Below are positions 7,147 to 16,672 of a stretch of 64,000 nt of DNA, piece after piece. This DNA is from Saccharospirillum sp043196875 (GTDB lineage Bacteria; Pseudomonadota; Gammaproteobacteria; Pseudomonadales; Natronospirillaceae). Each line of letters starts with the position of its first letter. The first letter of the stretch is position 1. The position numbers and the translations under genes were made by a program. The DNA is taken from assembly GCF_043196875.1 (NCBI RefSeq), contig NZ_JBEBMX010000001.1, positions 496,001 to 560,000 on the forward strand, read 5' to 3'. Below the pieces are notes generated by a model. It did no database searches, had not been told where the DNA came from, and saw nothing but the letters and a program-made list of their open reading frames with translations.

Positions 7147-10100
7147 ATGCCCAAACGCACAGACATAAAAAGCATTCTGATCCTCGGCGCTGGCCCCATC
7201 GTCATCGGCCAGGCCTGTGAATTCGACTACTCCGGTGCCCAGGCGTGCAAGGCCCTGCGCGAAGAGGGTTACCGCGTCATTCTGGTGAACTCCAACCCGG
7301 CCACCATTATGACCGACCCGGCCATGGCCGACGCCACCTACATCGAACCGGTGGTGTGGACCGAAGTTGCCAAGATCATCGAGCAGGAAAAACCCGACGC
7401 CCTGCTGCCGACCATGGGCGGCCAAACGGCGTTGAACTGCGCACTCGATCTGGAAAAACACGGCGTCCTGGAAAAATTCGGTGTACAGATGATCGGCGCC
7501 AACGCCGACACCATCGACAAAGCTGAAGACCGCGAACGGTTCGATAAGGCGATGAAAGCCATCAACCTGGAAACACCGCGCTCGGGCATCGCCCGCTCCA
7601 TGCAGGAAGCCTGGGACATTCTGGAATGGATCGGCTTTCCGGCCATTATCCGTCCGTCCTTCACCATGGGCGGCAGCGGTGGCGGCATCGCTTACAACAA
7701 AGAAGAGTTCGATGAAATCTGCGAACGCGGTTTGGACTTATCGCCGACCAACGAACTGCTGATCGACGAAAGCCTGATCGGCTGGAAGGAGTACGAGATG
7801 GAAGTGGTCCGCGACAAAGCGGACAACTGCATCATCGTCTGTGCCATCGAAAACTTCGACGCCATGGGCGTACACACCGGCGATTCCATCACCGTCGCGC
7901 CAGCGCAAACGCTGACCGACAAGGAATACCAGATCATGCGCGACGCCTCGCTGGCGGTGTTGCGTGAAATCGGTGTCGAGACCGGCGGTTCCAACGTTCA
8001 GTTTGGTGTCGATCCGCAGACCGGCCGCATGGTGGTCATCGAAATGAACCCGCGCGTCAGCCGTTCTTCGGCGCTGGCATCGAAAGCCACCGGCTTCCCG
8101 ATCGCCAAGGTCGCCGCCAAACTGGCGGTCGGTTATACGCTCGATGAACTGCGCAATGAAATCACCGGCGGCGTAACGCCGGCTTCGTTCGAGCCGAGCA
8201 TCGATTACGTGGTCACCAAGATTCCGCGCTTTGCGTTCGAGAAATTCCCGCAAGCGAATGATCGTTTAACCACCCAGATGAAATCGGTCGGCGAAGTCAT
8301 GGCCATCGGCCGTAACTTCTCCGAATCGCTGCAGAAAGCGCTGCGTGGTCTGGAAGTCAATGTCGGTGGTCTCGACCCCAAGGTCGATCTCAACGCCGAG
8401 AGTGCCATCGACACCATCGTACGCGAACTGAAAGAACCCGGTGCCGAGCGCATCTGGTACATCGGCGATGCCTTCCGTGCCGATTTCAGCGTCGAGGAAG
8501 TGCAACGCTTAACCGGTATTGATCCGTGGTTTTTGGTGCAGATCGAAGACCTGATTAACGAAGAAAAAACGCTCACTGAATCCGGCCTGAAAGACCTCGA
8601 CGAAACCCGCATGCGCCAATTAAAACGCAAGGGTTTCTGCGACGAACGCCTGGCGCGTTTGGTCGGCGTCAGCGAACAGGAAGTGCGTAAAAAGCGTTGG
8701 GCCCAGGGCATTCGCCCGGTCTACAAACGCGTCGATACCTGCGCCGCTGAATTCGCTTCCAGCACCGCCTATATGTATTCCAGTTACGACGAGGAATGCG
8801 AAGCCGCGCCGAGCGATCGCGACAAGATTATGGTCATCGGTGGTGGCCCCAACCGCATCGGTCAGGGCATCGAATTCGATTACTGCTGTGTGCACGCCTC
8901 CCTGGCCGCACGCGAAGACGGTTTTGAGACCATCATGGTCAACTGCAACCCGGAAACCGTCTCTACCGATTACGATACCTCCGACCGTTTGTACTTCGAG
9001 CCGATCACGCTCGAAGACGTGCTGGAAATCATCGAGCTGGAAAAGCCCAAGGGCGTTATCGTTCAGTTCGGTGGTCAGACGCCGCTGAAACTGGCGCGCG
9101 ATTTGGAAGCCGCCGGCGCACCGATTATCGGCACCGCACCGGATGCCATCGACCGCGCCGAAGACCGCGAACGCTTCCAGGTGATGGCCGACAAACTCGG
9201 CCTGCTGCAACCGGAAAATGGTCTGGCGCGCAGCCACGAACAGGCGCTCGCCGTGGCGGCGAAAATCGGCTATCCGCTGGTGGTGCGTCCGTCTTATGTG
9301 TTGGGCGGCCGGGCCATGGAAATCGTTTATGAAGAGAGCGAACTGGAACGCTATATGAACGATGCGGTGCGCGTTTCCAACGACGCGCCGGTGCTGCTCG
9401 ACCACTTCCTCGATGCGGCTATCGAAGTCGACATCGATGCGGTCAGCGACGGCCAGCAAGTGGTCATCGGCGGCATCATGCAACACATCGAACAGGCCGG
9501 CGTGCACTCCGGTGATTCCGCCTGTTCGCTGCCGCCGTACAGCCTGCCACAGAAAGCGCTCGATCTGATTCGTGAACAGGTCACCGCCATGGCGCTGGAA
9601 CTGAATGTCATCGGCCTGATGAATGTGCAGATGGCCTGGCAGGACGAGCAGTTGTACATCATCGAAGTGAATCCGCGCGCTTCGCGTACCGTGCCATTCG
9701 TCTCCAAAGCCATCGGCGTGTCACTGGCTAAGGTCGCCGCTCAGGTCATGACCGGCAAAACGCTGGCCGAACTGAACTTCACTCAGGAACTGATCCCGAC
9801 CTATTACTCGGTCAAAGAAGCGGTAATGCCGTTCAATAAGTTCCCGGGTGTCGACCCGATTCTGTCACCGGAAATGAAATCCACCGGTGAAGTGATGGGC
9901 ATCGGCGAAACCTTTGCCGAAGCCTATGCCAAAGCCTTGCTTGGCGCTGGCACTCGCTTGCCGGAAACCGGCAAGGTGATCGTTTCGGTTAAGGATCGCG
10001 ATAAGAAAACCATTCTGCCGACAGCCCGTGCTCTGGCCGAACTGGGCTTTGAATTGTGTGCCACCAGCGGCACCGCCAAGTTCCTGGAAAACGAAGGCTT

Positions 10101-10368
10101 GACGGTCAGCGTGGTCAATAAGGTGAAAGAAGGTCGGCCGCACCTGGTGGACATGATCAAGAACGGCGAAGTCGCCTTTATGATCAACACCACCGAAGGC
10201 CGCCAGTCGATCATCGACAGCTCCGCTATCCGCCGTAGTGCATTGCAACACAAGGTTTACTACACTACGACGATGGCCGCTGCAGAGGCTTCGGTCATGG
10301 CATTACAGTTCGTTCAGAACACTGCCGTGCGCCGCTTGCAACAGCTGCACGAAAAGCACATCGCCTGA
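7147..10368 (+). CDS. carB: Carbamoyl-phosphate synthase large subunit
   Basis: 1073 residues, full length. It has two homologous ATP-grasp halves (starting around residues 1 and 550, each with its own nucleotide-binding preATP-grasp motif such as ILGAGPIVIGQ and VIGGGPNRIGQ) and a C-terminal MGS-like allosteric domain from about residue 935. It makes carbamoyl phosphate from bicarbonate, ATP and CarA-derived ammonia; the C-terminal domain binds UMP/ornithine effectors in enterobacteria. It follows carA and ends 27 bases before a terminator. No frameshift or missing motif was seen. Confidence 0.97.
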   Translation: MPKRTDIKSILILGAGPIVIGQACEFDYSGAQACKALREEGYRVILVNSNPATIMTDPAMADATYIEPVVWTEVAKIIEQEKPDALLPTMGGQTALNCALDLEKHGVLEKFGVQMIGANADTIDKAEDRERFDKAMKAINLETPRSGIARSMQEAWDILEWIGFPAIIRPSFTMGGSGGGIAYNKEEFDEICERGLDLSPTNELLIDESLIGWKEYEMEVVRDKADNCIIVCAIENFDAMGVHTGDSITVAPAQTLTDKEYQIMRDASLAVLREIGVETGGSNVQFGVDPQTGRMVVIEMNPRVSRSSALASKATGFPIAKVAAKLAVGYTLDELRNEITGGVTPASFEPSIDYVVTKIPRFAFEKFPQANDRLTTQMKSVGEVMAIGRNFSESLQKALRGLEVNVGGLDPKVDLNAESAIDTIVRELKEPGAERIWYIGDAFRADFSVEEVQRLTGIDPWFLVQIEDLINEEKTLTESGLKDLDETRMRQLKRKGFCDERLARLVGVSEQEVRKKRWAQGIRPVYKRVDTCAAEFASSTAYMYSSYDEECEAAPSDRDKIMVIGGGPNRIGQGIEFDYCCVHASLAAREDGFETIMVNCNPETVSTDYDTSDRLYFEPITLEDVLEIIELEKPKGVIVQFGGQTPLKLARDLEAAGAPIIGTAPDAIDRAEDRERFQVMADKLGLLQPENGLARSHEQALAVAAKIGYPLVVRPSYVLGGRAMEIVYEESELERYMNDAVRVSNDAPVLLDHFLDAAIEVDIDAVSDGQQVVIGGIMQHIEQAGVHSGDSACSLPPYSLPQKALDLIREQVTAMALELNVIGLMNVQMAWQDEQLYIIEVNPRASRTVPFVSKAIGVSLAKVAAQVMTGKTLAELNFTQELIPTYYSVKEAVMPFNKFPGVDPILSPEMKSTGEVMGIGETFAEAYAKALLGAGTRLPETGKVIVSVKDRDKKTILPTARALAELGFELCATSGTAKFLENEGLTVSVVNKVKEGRPHLVDMIKNGEVAFMINTTEGRQSIIDSSAIRRSALQHKVYYTTTMAAAEASVMALQFVQNTAVRRLQQLHEKHIA

Positions 10369-10395
10369 TCCGACAGCGCCAAGCGATTTAAATAA

Positions 10396-10416
10396 GGGCG
10401 CTGCGGCGCCCTTTTT
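10396..10416 (+). terminator. Rho-independent terminator after carB
   Basis: GGGCGC and GCGCCC pair around a TGCG loop and are followed by T5. It separates carAB from greA, so greA needs its own promoter in 10417-10490. Confidence 0.8.
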
Positions 10417-10497
10417 ATTTGCCATCAGGCAAGCACCGAATTTGAATCATCCGCCGCGTCGGTTTAACCGTCCGGTTCCAGTACAGGAAGCACTCAG

Positions 10498-10974
10498 ATG
10501 CAACGTCACCCGATGACACTCGAAGGCGAAATCGCCTTACAAAATGAGTTGAAAGACCTCAAACAAAACAAACGACCAACGGTTATCAAAGCCATTGCGG
10601 AAGCGCGTGAACACGGCGACTTAAAAGAGAACGCCGAGTACCACGCAGCGCGCGAACAGCAGGGTTTTATCGAGGGTCGCATTCAGGAAATCGAGAGTAA
10701 ACTGTCGAACGCTCAGGTGATCAACATTCACGATATTCCGCACAGCGGCAAAGTGATTTTTGGTTGCACCGTCACCCTGCTTAACCTGGAAACCGACCAG
10801 GGCGTCACTTACAAAATCGTCGGCGAAGACGAAGCCAATGTGAAGGTCAATAAGATCTCCTACAGCTCACCCATTGCCCGCGCCTTGATCGGCAAAGAAG
10901 AAGGCGACGAAGTGGTGGTGAAAACCCCCGGCGGCGATGTTGAATACGAAATTGAGCAAGTCGAACACAAATAA
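10498..10974 (+). CDS. greA: Transcription elongation factor GreA
   Basis: 158 residues, exactly the family length. The N-terminal coiled coil (residues 1-75) carries the tip motif GDLKENAEYHAAREQQ with the acidic residues that stimulate RNA polymerase's intrinsic cleavage. The C-terminal FKBP-like domain includes the conserved SPIARALIGKEEGDEVVVKTPGG. GreA rescues backtracked polymerase. The carB-greA order is common in Gammaproteobacteria. The first ATG (MQRHPMTLEG) matches the usual N-terminus. Confidence 0.97.
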   Translation: MQRHPMTLEGEIALQNELKDLKQNKRPTVIKAIAEAREHGDLKENAEYHAAREQQGFIEGRIQEIESKLSNAQVINIHDIPHSGKVIFGCTVTLLNLETDQGVTYKIVGEDEANVKVNKISYSSPIARALIGKEEGDEVVVKTPGGDVEYEIEQVEHK

Positions 10975-11047
10975 ATCCGCGCAATCAGTACCACAATAAA
11001 CAGCCGTGCGTGCGTGAAAACGGACGCCCCACCACAGGGAAACCGGG

Positions 11048-11491
11048 ATGAATGCGATCATCTGGATTGTTGTCGGCATCCTGCTGATTCTGTCTGAATT
11101 ATTGGCGACCAGTGTAGTCGCTGTGTTTATCGGCCTCGGTGCTTTGGTGACCGGTATTCTGATGTGGCTGGGCTGGGTCGATAGCCTGACCTGGCAATTA
11201 CTCACCTTCAGCATTGTCAGCCTGGGTTCACTCGTGCTCGCCCGGCGTCGCCTTAAAGCCTGGTTCGGTGGCTTCACGACTGACCAAGGCGAAAGCCACA
11301 GCGCTTTTCGTCAGGATTTGGGTGAACGCGTAACAGTGGAAAACGATTTTAATCAGGGCGCCGGCCGCGTCATTCTCAATGGCGTCGCCTGGGACGCACT
11401 GAGCGACGACGACCTTAAAGCCGGCGATGTTGCCTGGGTCGTCGCTAACGAAGGCATCCGGCTGACGGTCAGTCGCCAGCGCCCCAACTGA
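11048..11491 (+). CDS. NfeD family membrane protein
   Basis: 147 residues. There are two or three transmembrane segments in residues 1-65 (WIVVGILLILSELLATSVVAVFIGLGALVTGILMWL and a second hydrophobic block), then a soluble OB-fold domain ending in VAWDALSDDDLKAGDVAWVV. This is the short NfeD (YbbJ-type) that partners stomatin-like proteins. It lies 25 bases upstream of the SPFH gene below, the same pairing as ybbJ-qmcA. The pair probably acts in membrane microdomain or protein quality control. Confidence 0.88.
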   Translation: MNAIIWIVVGILLILSELLATSVVAVFIGLGALVTGILMWLGWVDSLTWQLLTFSIVSLGSLVLARRRLKAWFGGFTTDQGESHSAFRQDLGERVTVENDFNQGAGRVILNGVAWDALSDDDLKAGDVAWVVANEGIRLTVSRQRPN

Positions 11492-11516
11492 ATCCCCCAC
11501 TCAATAAGGACATCCC

Positions 11517-12449
11517 ATGAACGGCTTTCTCGATATCGGCACTATTCTGGCGTTGGGTATTGCCCTCGCTGTTATTGTCGTCATTCTCAAGACGGCGCGC
11601 ATTGTTCCGCAACGTTCCAACTTCGTCGTCGAGCGTTTGGGTAAATACTCCAAAACCCTCGACTCCGGTTTTCATATTCTGATTCCCTTTATCGACAAGG
11701 TCGCTTACCAGCACACCTTGAAAGAGGAAGTCATCGACGTTGCCCAGCAGGACTGTGTCACTAAGGACAACATCCAGGTCGGTATCGACGGCGTGCTCTA
11801 CATTCAGGTGATAGATGCCCACAAAGCCAGTTACGGTGTCGACAACTACCGCAATGCCGCCAGCCAGTTAGCACAAACCACTATGCGTTCGGTGATCGGC
11901 CAGACCGACCTCGACAAAACTTTCGAGGAACGCGCCAAGATCAATGAAGTGGTCGTCAAGGCTTTGGACGAAGCCGCTGCGCCCTGGGGCATTAAAGTAC
12001 TGCGTTACGAAATTTCCGACATTTCGCTGCCGGAAAGCATCAAAGATGCGCTGGAACAGCAGATGCGTGCCGAGCGTGAACGTCGCGCTGCCATCGCCAA
12101 ATCCGAAGGTGAACGTCAGGCGATGATTAACGTGTCTGAAGGTCAGAAACAGGAAGTCATCAACCTCTCCGAAGGTGAAAAACTCAAGCAGATCAACGAA
12201 GCCGAAGGCCGCGCTAAAGAGATCGAACTGATCGCTATCGCTACCGCCGAAGGTCTGCGCAAAATCGCCGAAGCGATTCAAACACCCGGCGGCAAAGACG
12301 CCGTCAGCCTGCGCATCGCCGAGCAGTATGTTGGTGAATTCGGCAAGCTGGCTAAGACCAACAATACGCTGATTCTGCCAGCTGAGTTGTCGAATATTGG
12401 CGGTGCCGTTGCGGGCCTTTCGGAAGTATTAAAGAAGGCGGGTAACTGA
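11517..12449 (+). CDS. qmcA: SPFH/stomatin-family protein, paraslipin type (QmcA-like)
   Basis: 310 residues. An N-terminal membrane anchor (about residues 7-24) is followed by the SPFH/band 7 domain (VPQRSNFVVERLGKYSKTLDSGFHILIPF...) and an Ala/Glu-rich coiled-coil segment with the EGERQAMINVSEGQKQEVINLSEGEK repeat typical of paraslipins. It forms membrane oligomers; in Escherichia QmcA interacts with membrane proteases. It is coupled to the NfeD gene upstream and ends before a symmetrical terminator. Confidence 0.92.
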   Translation: MNGFLDIGTILALGIALAVIVVILKTARIVPQRSNFVVERLGKYSKTLDSGFHILIPFIDKVAYQHTLKEEVIDVAQQDCVTKDNIQVGIDGVLYIQVIDAHKASYGVDNYRNAASQLAQTTMRSVIGQTDLDKTFEERAKINEVVVKALDEAAAPWGIKVLRYEISDISLPESIKDALEQQMRAERERRAAIAKSEGERQAMINVSEGQKQEVINLSEGEKLKQINEAEGRAKEIELIAIATAEGLRKIAEAIQTPGGKDAVSLRIAEQYVGEFGKLAKTNNTLILPAELSNIGGAVAGLSEVLKKAGN

Positions 12450-12484
12450 GGATTTCAGTACTAAGCTGAATACTTTTGTTGAAT

Positions 12485-12520
12485 AAAAAACCGGAGTCGA
12501 TAACTCGGCTCCGGTTTTTT
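12485..12520. terminator. Bidirectional Rho-independent terminator
   Basis: A6-CCGGAG pairs with CTCCGG-T6 around a 12-base loop. It sits between qmcA (plus) and the TonB receptor gene (minus) and can end both transcripts. Confidence 0.88.
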
Positions 12521-12544
12521 ATTGCGTTCTATCGAACGACTTGC

Positions 12545-14677
12545 TTACCAGTTATAGCTAACGGTTGCGGTAATTTCGCGGCCTGGGTTGTAGTATGCTG
12601 CAGATCCCTTATTCACAACATGTTGCTCATCCAGCAGATTACTGACATTAATTGATACATCTGTATTGTCGATCGGCTGATAACTCAAAGAGGTATCAAA
12701 GATGACGGCCGCATCGCTTTCATCATCGTTATCTTCTGTGAAGTAATAGGCACCAACATATCGAGCTCCCAAGCCAACACCGAGGTCCAATTCCGGCACT
12801 TCATAGAAACCCCAAACGGAAGCAGTGTGATTCGGAGCAGTCGGTAGTTCATTGCCTTCTTTTTCTTCAGAACCTTCACGCCGTTCGATCTCCGACATCA
12901 TGTAAGAATAGGCTGCTGTTATACTCAGATTGGCAGTAACTTCAGCTCTGGCCTCCAAATCAAGACCGCGGACCAAGGACTCATCGATACTTTCACGTGT
13001 AATGCTGCCATCTCCACCAATAATAGCGATACTGTCATTGCCAATGGTCAACTGATAGACCGCAGCAGAGAACACCGCATTCATGTCAGCCGGTGAATAC
13101 TTAGCACCCAACTCATACTGTTCTCCACGTTCAGGCTCGGAGCCCGCTTCTGGTGGTTCAACAGACTCAACCATACTGACGTAGGTGGACACTGAATCGT
13201 TAACGATATAGGTCAAGGCACCTCGGAAGGAGAATTCCGAGAAATCATCTTCGGCATCTAAGGAACCTGTATAAGCACTCTCGCCCTCTCGTGAGATATC
13301 CAACAGGTCATTACGCAGACCTGCAGTCACAATATATCGATCGTTGATGGCGATGTTTTGCTGAATAAAGAATGCTAGCGCGGAATATTCCAACGTCTGG
13401 TCTTGATAGACGGACAAGCTAGATGGCGCACCTGAGTAACTTGGGTTGTTGAGATCAATTGAGCTTGTGTCACCGTATACCGACGTACTGCTACTTGATG
13501 CATTGCGGTACTCAACTCCAGCCGCCGTATTGCTATCGAATAGATCAAACTCCGCGCTATATTGGGTAATAATATTACCGATCAGTTCTTGAGCTTCACG
13601 GTCGGAGCCCAGATAGTCGCGATCGACAACAGAACCGGTTCGGCCCTCACTGTCGGTGATATAGACTTGACCATAATCATCAGTTAAATCGCTATAGCGA
13701 ATATTACTACTGAGCATTAAGCCATTATTAAAATCATGGCTGACTCGACCCGAAACCGTTATACGTTCTACATCATGGAAGTTGTAGTCCGGCTCACCGT
13801 AAAAGTCGCTACGGTCATATTCCTTATCAAACCCATAGCCACCACTGTTCGGCGTACTATCGGTGTTCAGGTAATCGACGATAATGGTAGTGGTTGTGTT
13901 GTCGGTCGCATCCCAGGTTAAACCACCCATTACAAAACCAGTATTGTCACGCGAATGTTCATACTCGCGCTCGCTGTCTTTTATTTTACCTGTCAGTCGA
14001 TAAGCCAGTGTTTCATCATCATTTAGAACGTCCCCGACATCGACACCTGCTTCCATATGACTGAACGAACCCAATGTCAGATACGTTTCACCGAAACGTT
14101 CAAAGCGAGGTTGCTTACTGACAAAATTTATTGAACCACCGGGATCAGCAGGACCAAATAAGGTTGAGTTAGCGCCACGCAGCACTTCGACTCGCTCGAA
14201 CGCATACGGCTCTTCGCGAACTCCGCGCATGGAACCCAGCGTCAAACCATCACGGTAAGTAGTCGCGTTGTAGCCACGAATCTGGAAGTAATCATTGCGG
14301 TCATCGGTACCGTAATAATCGGTGACCGTACCCGCCGTATACTGCAAAACTTCCTCAGTCGTATTGGCGTCGCGCTGTTCAATTTCTTTTTGCGTAATCA
14401 CTGAAACAGAAGCCGGAGTATCAAGAATACTGGTAGCAACTTTGCCGCCGACCCAGAGCTCCTGGGCGACGGTGGATTCAGCATCGTCATCGGCCTGCAC
14501 CTGGGCATTAACGATGATGGGTGCAAGACGGAAGCTTTCTGCTTCGGTTTCGTTCTCAGTCTGCTCGGCCTGAACACTCAGCGGCGCAAACACCAACGGA
14601 GTACAACACAGCAGGACAGAGGTGGAACGTTGACAGCGAGTCCATGCTGAAATCATCCGCGGTTTGGATTGGAACAT
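12545..14677 (-). CDS. TonB-dependent siderophore receptor
   Basis: 710 residues. A signal peptide ends near VQA (about residue 36). A plug domain (about 65-165: PASVSVITQKEIEQRDANTTEEVLQYTAG, the RG[YF]N motif as IRGYNATTYRDG, and VEVLRGANSTLFGPADPGGSINFVSKQP) is followed by a 22-strand-type barrel ending in an aromatic Trp. It imports ferric siderophore across the outer membrane using TonB energy. The PADPGGSINFVSKQP form is typical of FhuA/FpvA-like ferrisiderophore receptors. The start at 14675-14677 has GAGGA eight bases upstream. It lies downstream of the ABC importer with its own Fur-box-like site. The true ligand is unknown. Confidence 0.92.
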   Translation of the reverse strand: MFQSKPRMISAWTRCQRSTSVLLCCTPLVFAPLSVQAEQTENETEAESFRLAPIIVNAQVQADDDAESTVAQELWVGGKVATSILDTPASVSVITQKEIEQRDANTTEEVLQYTAGTVTDYYGTDDRNDYFQIRGYNATTYRDGLTLGSMRGVREEPYAFERVEVLRGANSTLFGPADPGGSINFVSKQPRFERFGETYLTLGSFSHMEAGVDVGDVLNDDETLAYRLTGKIKDSEREYEHSRDNTGFVMGGLTWDATDNTTTTIIVDYLNTDSTPNSGGYGFDKEYDRSDFYGEPDYNFHDVERITVSGRVSHDFNNGLMLSSNIRYSDLTDDYGQVYITDSEGRTGSVVDRDYLGSDREAQELIGNIITQYSAEFDLFDSNTAAGVEYRNASSSSTSVYGDTSSIDLNNPSYSGAPSSLSVYQDQTLEYSALAFFIQQNIAINDRYIVTAGLRNDLLDISREGESAYTGSLDAEDDFSEFSFRGALTYIVNDSVSTYVSMVESVEPPEAGSEPERGEQYELGAKYSPADMNAVFSAAVYQLTIGNDSIAIIGGDGSITRESIDESLVRGLDLEARAEVTANLSITAAYSYMMSEIERREGSEEKEGNELPTAPNHTASVWGFYEVPELDLGVGLGARYVGAYYFTEDNDDESDAAVIFDTSLSYQPIDNTDVSINVSNLLDEQHVVNKGSAAYYNPGREITATVSYNW

Positions 14678-14773
14678 GATAGACATCCTCAGTAGGCCGA
14701 GCATCGGAGGATGCCTGCGACCCGTTGGTTTCAGGGGTGTCATAGTGTGTAAGGAGAGGCTTACTTAGTCAAT

Positions 14774-14792
14774 GCTAATGGGAATTATGATC
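14774..14792. promoter_or_regulatory. Fur-box-like operator upstream of the TonB receptor
   Basis: The 19 bases at 14774-14792 match the Fur consensus GATAATGATAATCATTATC at 14 positions. It lies between the ATPase gene and the receptor start, about 100 bases upstream of the latter, as expected for iron-repressed transcription. Confidence 0.65.
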
Positions 14793-14819
14793 ATTTGCGT
14801 TTGCTGTTGACTTTTTATC

Positions 14820-15632
14820 TCAATTCGTGCCCGGCGACAAACGATGCCGGCCGATGGGTAACACCATCGGTTTGCCGGAAACCGGATCGGTCATCACCTG
14901 ACTGCGCAGCCCGAATACCGACTCAATCATGGCTTCATCCATAACCGTTTCAGGCGCACCCTGGGCGTACAAGCGCCCGCCCTGCAGCGCCACCAACTGA
15001 TCGGAATAACGCGCCGCCAAGTTCAGATCGTGCAGCACCATGACGATGGTGGTGCCCCGGCTCTGGTTCAGATCGACCAACAAATCCAGTACTTCCACCT
15101 GATGGCTGACATCTAAAAAAGTGGTCGGTTCGTCCAACAGCAGCAACGCTGTTTCCTGCGCCAGTGCCATGGCGATCCAGACGCGCTGGCGCTGCCCGCC
15201 GGACAGTTCGTCGACATCGCGATCCATCAACTCAGCAGTCTTGGTCACTTCTAACGCCTGGGCCACCGCGTCGTCATCACGCCTGCCCCAACGCGACATC
15301 AAACCGTGGTGAGGATGACGACCCCGGCTGACCAGATCAGCCACGGTAATGCCTTCCGGCGCAATCGGTGACTGCGGCAATAATCCCAGCGTTTGGGCGA
15401 GCTCTCGCGTGGGGCCCTGATGCACCGACTTACCATCGAGGAATACCTGTCCAGCTGTGGGTTTCAACAACCGCGACATGGTGCGCAACAAGGTCGATTT
15501 ACCACAAGCATTGGCACCGACAATGGAGGTAATGCGACCGGGAATAACATCGAGATTCAAACCATCTAGAATGGTGCGTTCGCCATAACCGGCCGATAAA
15601 TTCTCGACCACCAAACGATGCTCCAGCGTCAC
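14820..15632 (-). CDS. Siderophore ABC transporter ATP-binding protein (FepC/FhuC type)
   Basis: 270 residues with Walker A GANACGKST (an unusual Ala-Cys for the common Asn-Gly/Ser-Gly), signature LSGGQRQRVWIAMALAQ, Walker B LLLLDEPTTFLD and the switch His in VLHDLNLAARYSD. It drives periplasm-to-cytoplasm import of ferric siderophore with the two permeases upstream. It overlaps the preceding permease gene by four bases (ATGA), the sign of translational coupling. Confidence 0.92.
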   Translation of the reverse strand: MTLEHRLVVENLSAGYGERTILDGLNLDVIPGRITSIVGANACGKSTLLRTMSRLLKPTAGQVFLDGKSVHQGPTRELAQTLGLLPQSPIAPEGITVADLVSRGRHPHHGLMSRWGRRDDDAVAQALEVTKTAELMDRDVDELSGGQRQRVWIAMALAQETALLLLDEPTTFLDVSHQVEVLDLLVDLNQSRGTTIVMVLHDLNLAARYSDQLVALQGGRLYAQGAPETVMDEAMIESVFGLRSQVMTDPVSGKPMVLPIGRHRLSPGTN

Positions 15633-16672
15633 AACGAACCTCCTGCACGGTTCACGCGAATGATCAGATAAATCAGATAGGGCGCGCCCAAGGCACCGGT
15701 GACCACGCCAACCGGATAACGGCTGGGTAATAAAAACTGTCCGACATAATCGCCCATCAACACCAGAGCAGCGCCGACTAAAGCCGAGGGAATTAACAGC
15801 GAACCTTTACTACCAACGATGCGTGCAGCAATCGGACCGGAGAGAAACGCAACAAAGGCAATGGGGCCGGTAACAGCGGTCGCCACAGCGATCATGCCGA
15901 CCGCGCAGACAATAACCATGACCCGGGTAACTCCTACTTTTACACCCAGCGCCGCAGCGGTATCGTCGCCCATGCGCAGCGCATCCAGATCGCGCCGCCG
16001 GCTAAGCAGCAGGCCACCAAAAACCAGCAAAGCAACCAACACCGGCCAAGCCTGATTCAGTTGCGCCGCGTTCACGCTGCCGGTCAACCAGCGCATGGCT
16101 TGCTGCAAATCCCAGGCGGGTGCGCGCAACAAAACGTAGCTGATAAAACTTTCGATCATTGCCGCTACGCCGATGCCAATCAGAATCAACCGACTGCCGG
16201 CGGCGCCGTTTTTAAACGACAACCCATACACCAGCAAGGCAACACCCAGCCCCGCCAGCACAGAAAAAACCGTCACCGCTGTGCCGTCCCATTGCAGTAC
16301 GACAATGGCAAAAACCGCTGCCGCACTGGCGCCGGAACTGACACCGATAATGTCCGGACTGGCCAGTGGATTACGCAACATAATCTGAAAGGCGACACCG
16401 CCCAGACCGAAACTCAGCCCCACCAGAATGGATAACACCGCGCGCGGCAAACGCAGCTGACCGACGGTAAAGCTGGCGCCGGGAACCGGCTCGCCCAACA
16501 GCACGCGCAACACAGCCGAAGGCGGCGTAAAAGATTGACCCAATGACAACGTCAGCGCGAAACCAAACAACAAAATCAGCACAAAAATCAGCGCGATAAA
16601 CCGCCAGCCCTGGTGGCGTTTATGTCGTTGTGCCACAACACGATCAAGCACATCTGTCTGGGTGATCGTCAT
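15629..16672 (-). CDS. Siderophore ABC transporter permease (FecCD family, FepG type)
   Basis: 347 residues, hydrophobic throughout, with about ten membrane spans as in BtuC/FepD/FepG. Conserved FecCD stretches are visible: LRLPRAVLSILVGLSFGLGGVAFQIMLRNPLASPDIIGVSSGA near the N-terminus and GPIAFVAFLSG....L.PSALVGAALVLMGDYVGQ near the C-terminus. It forms the pore with the other permease. It overlaps its neighbours by four bases on both sides. Confidence 0.92.
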   Translation of the reverse strand: MTITQTDVLDRVVAQRHKRHQGWRFIALIFVLILLFGFALTLSLGQSFTPPSAVLRVLLGEPVPGASFTVGQLRLPRAVLSILVGLSFGLGGVAFQIMLRNPLASPDIIGVSSGASAAAVFAIVVLQWDGTAVTVFSVLAGLGVALLVYGLSFKNGAAGSRLILIGIGVAAMIESFISYVLLRAPAWDLQQAMRWLTGSVNAAQLNQAWPVLVALLVFGGLLLSRRRDLDALRMGDDTAAALGVKVGVTRVMVIVCAVGMIAVATAVTGPIAFVAFLSGPIAARIVGSKGSLLIPSALVGAALVLMGDYVGQFLLPSRYPVGVVTGALGAPYLIYLIIRVNRAGGSL